Shown here piece after piece: positions 6,007 to 6,123 of a DNA stretch of 6,123 nt. This DNA comes from Abditibacteriota bacterium (GTDB lineage: Bacteria > Armatimonadota > UBA5829). Position 1 is the stretch's first letter. Every line of letters starts with the position of its first letter. The DNA is taken from the NCBI GenBank assembly GCA_017959625.1, contig JAGDAG010000135.1, positions 1 through 6,123 on the forward strand, read 5' to 3'. The translations under genes were made by a program, and so were the position numbers. The notes beneath the pieces were generated by a model. The model saw nothing but the letters and a program-made list of their open reading frames with translations, searched no databases and was not told the DNA's origin.

Positions 6007-6036
6007 TTGCGCAAATACGCCTCCGGATGCTATACT
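6007..6036 (+). promoter_or_regulatory. Promoter for the rightward gene at 6067
   Basis: TTGCGC (6007-6012) and the extended -10 TGCTATACT (6028-6036) are separated by an 18-base spacer. A second -10-like TATAAT overlaps at 6036-6041. Transcription would start near 6043 and leave a short leader with GGAG (6056-6059) before ATG 6067. The element ATGCTATA is shared with the leftward hydE promoter. Confidence 0.6.
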
Positions 6037-6066
6037 ATAATAAATACATTACTGCGGAGAAAACAA

Positions 6067-6123
6067 ATGATACGACTATTCCTTCTTGCGGCGCTTGCCC
6101 TGCTTTGCTGCGCCGCCTGGGGC
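6067..6123 (+). CDS. N-terminus of an exported protein (partial, runs off the window)
   Basis: ATG 6067 lies seven bases after GGAG (6056-6059) and opens a frame to the end of the window: MIRLFLLAALALLCCAAWG. One basic residue followed by a long Leu/Ala run is a signal peptide. The two cysteines at 14-15 are preceded by Leu, not the Gly/Ala/Ser of a standard lipobox, so an ordinary type I signal peptide is more likely than a lipoprotein. Only 19 residues are visible, so the function cannot be given. It is transcribed divergently from hydE. Confidence 0.75.
   Translation, partial: MIRLFLLAALALLCCAAWG

Larger units (their letters stand above)
5752..6066. other. Divergent intergenic region between hydE and the rightward gene
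   Basis: These 315 bases hold no convincing gene. From left to right they contain the hydE ribosome-binding site, a leader hairpin (5778-5799), the leftward promoter (5872-5880), two direct repeats over its -35 region (5883-5919), a 10-bp palindrome CTTCCGGAAG (5924-5933), a GC-rich inverted-repeat stretch (about 5959-5987), a short inverted repeat GCAGA-TATCT-TCTGC (5986-6000) and the rightward promoter (6007-6036). The stretch between 5934 and 5985 shows nothing further that I can interpret. Confidence 0.7.

Overview
The window reads as bacterial chromosome of moderately high GC with sigma70-type promoters (TTGATT-N17-TATAAT and extended -10 TGnTATAAT/TATACT), Shine-Dalgarno leaders and strong GC-rich hairpin terminators. 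UGA works as a normal stop here: the MnmA frame and the upstream Big2 gene both end on it at their expected C-termini. A [FeFe]-hydrogenase maturase gene (hydE) and large secreted Big2-repeat proteins point to an anaerobic, probably fermentative or host/gut-type bacterium. I cannot place the phylum from this window.

Left part (1-3390, + strand). The window opens on the last 18 codons of a Big2-domain protein, followed by a strong hairpin terminator. A new promoter and a short leader with competing hairpins then drive a 1061-residue secreted protein. It has a signal peptide, a papain-family (C1A) cysteine peptidase domain with a complete Gln/Cys/His/Asn active site, a probable lectin-like domain, and seven tandem Big2 immunoglobulin-like repeats. 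The upstream partial gene ends in almost the same residues, so the two are tandem paralogues or at least share a C-terminal module.

Middle part (3391-5751, - strand). A shared bidirectional terminator separates the peptidase gene from a convergent operon. Read in its own direction the operon is hydE, then a 26-codon small ORF, then mnmA (tRNA 2-thiouridylase). The stop of each of the first two overlaps the next start as ATGA, so translation of the three is probably coupled. mnmA is intact with all catalytic residues. hydE is recognisable over its whole length and keeps both cysteine clusters, but has two lesions: an in-frame UGA at codon 191 and a one-base deletion near codon 297. It is therefore called a pseudogene (recent decay), unless these are sequence errors or recoding sites.

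Right part (5752-6123). A 315-bp divergent intergenic region carries the hydE promoter (extended -10), a pair of imperfect direct repeats over its -35 region, a nine-base-pair hairpin in the hydE leader, and a promoter facing right. The rightward promoter serves a gene of which only the first 19 codons, a signal peptide, are in the window.

The most notable points are the doubly broken but otherwise well-kept hydE, the unnamed 26-codon ORF fitted exactly between hydE and mnmA, and the peptidase/lectin-like/Big2 secreted protein with its neighbouring paralogue. I saw no mobile element, CRISPR array, tRNA or rRNA.
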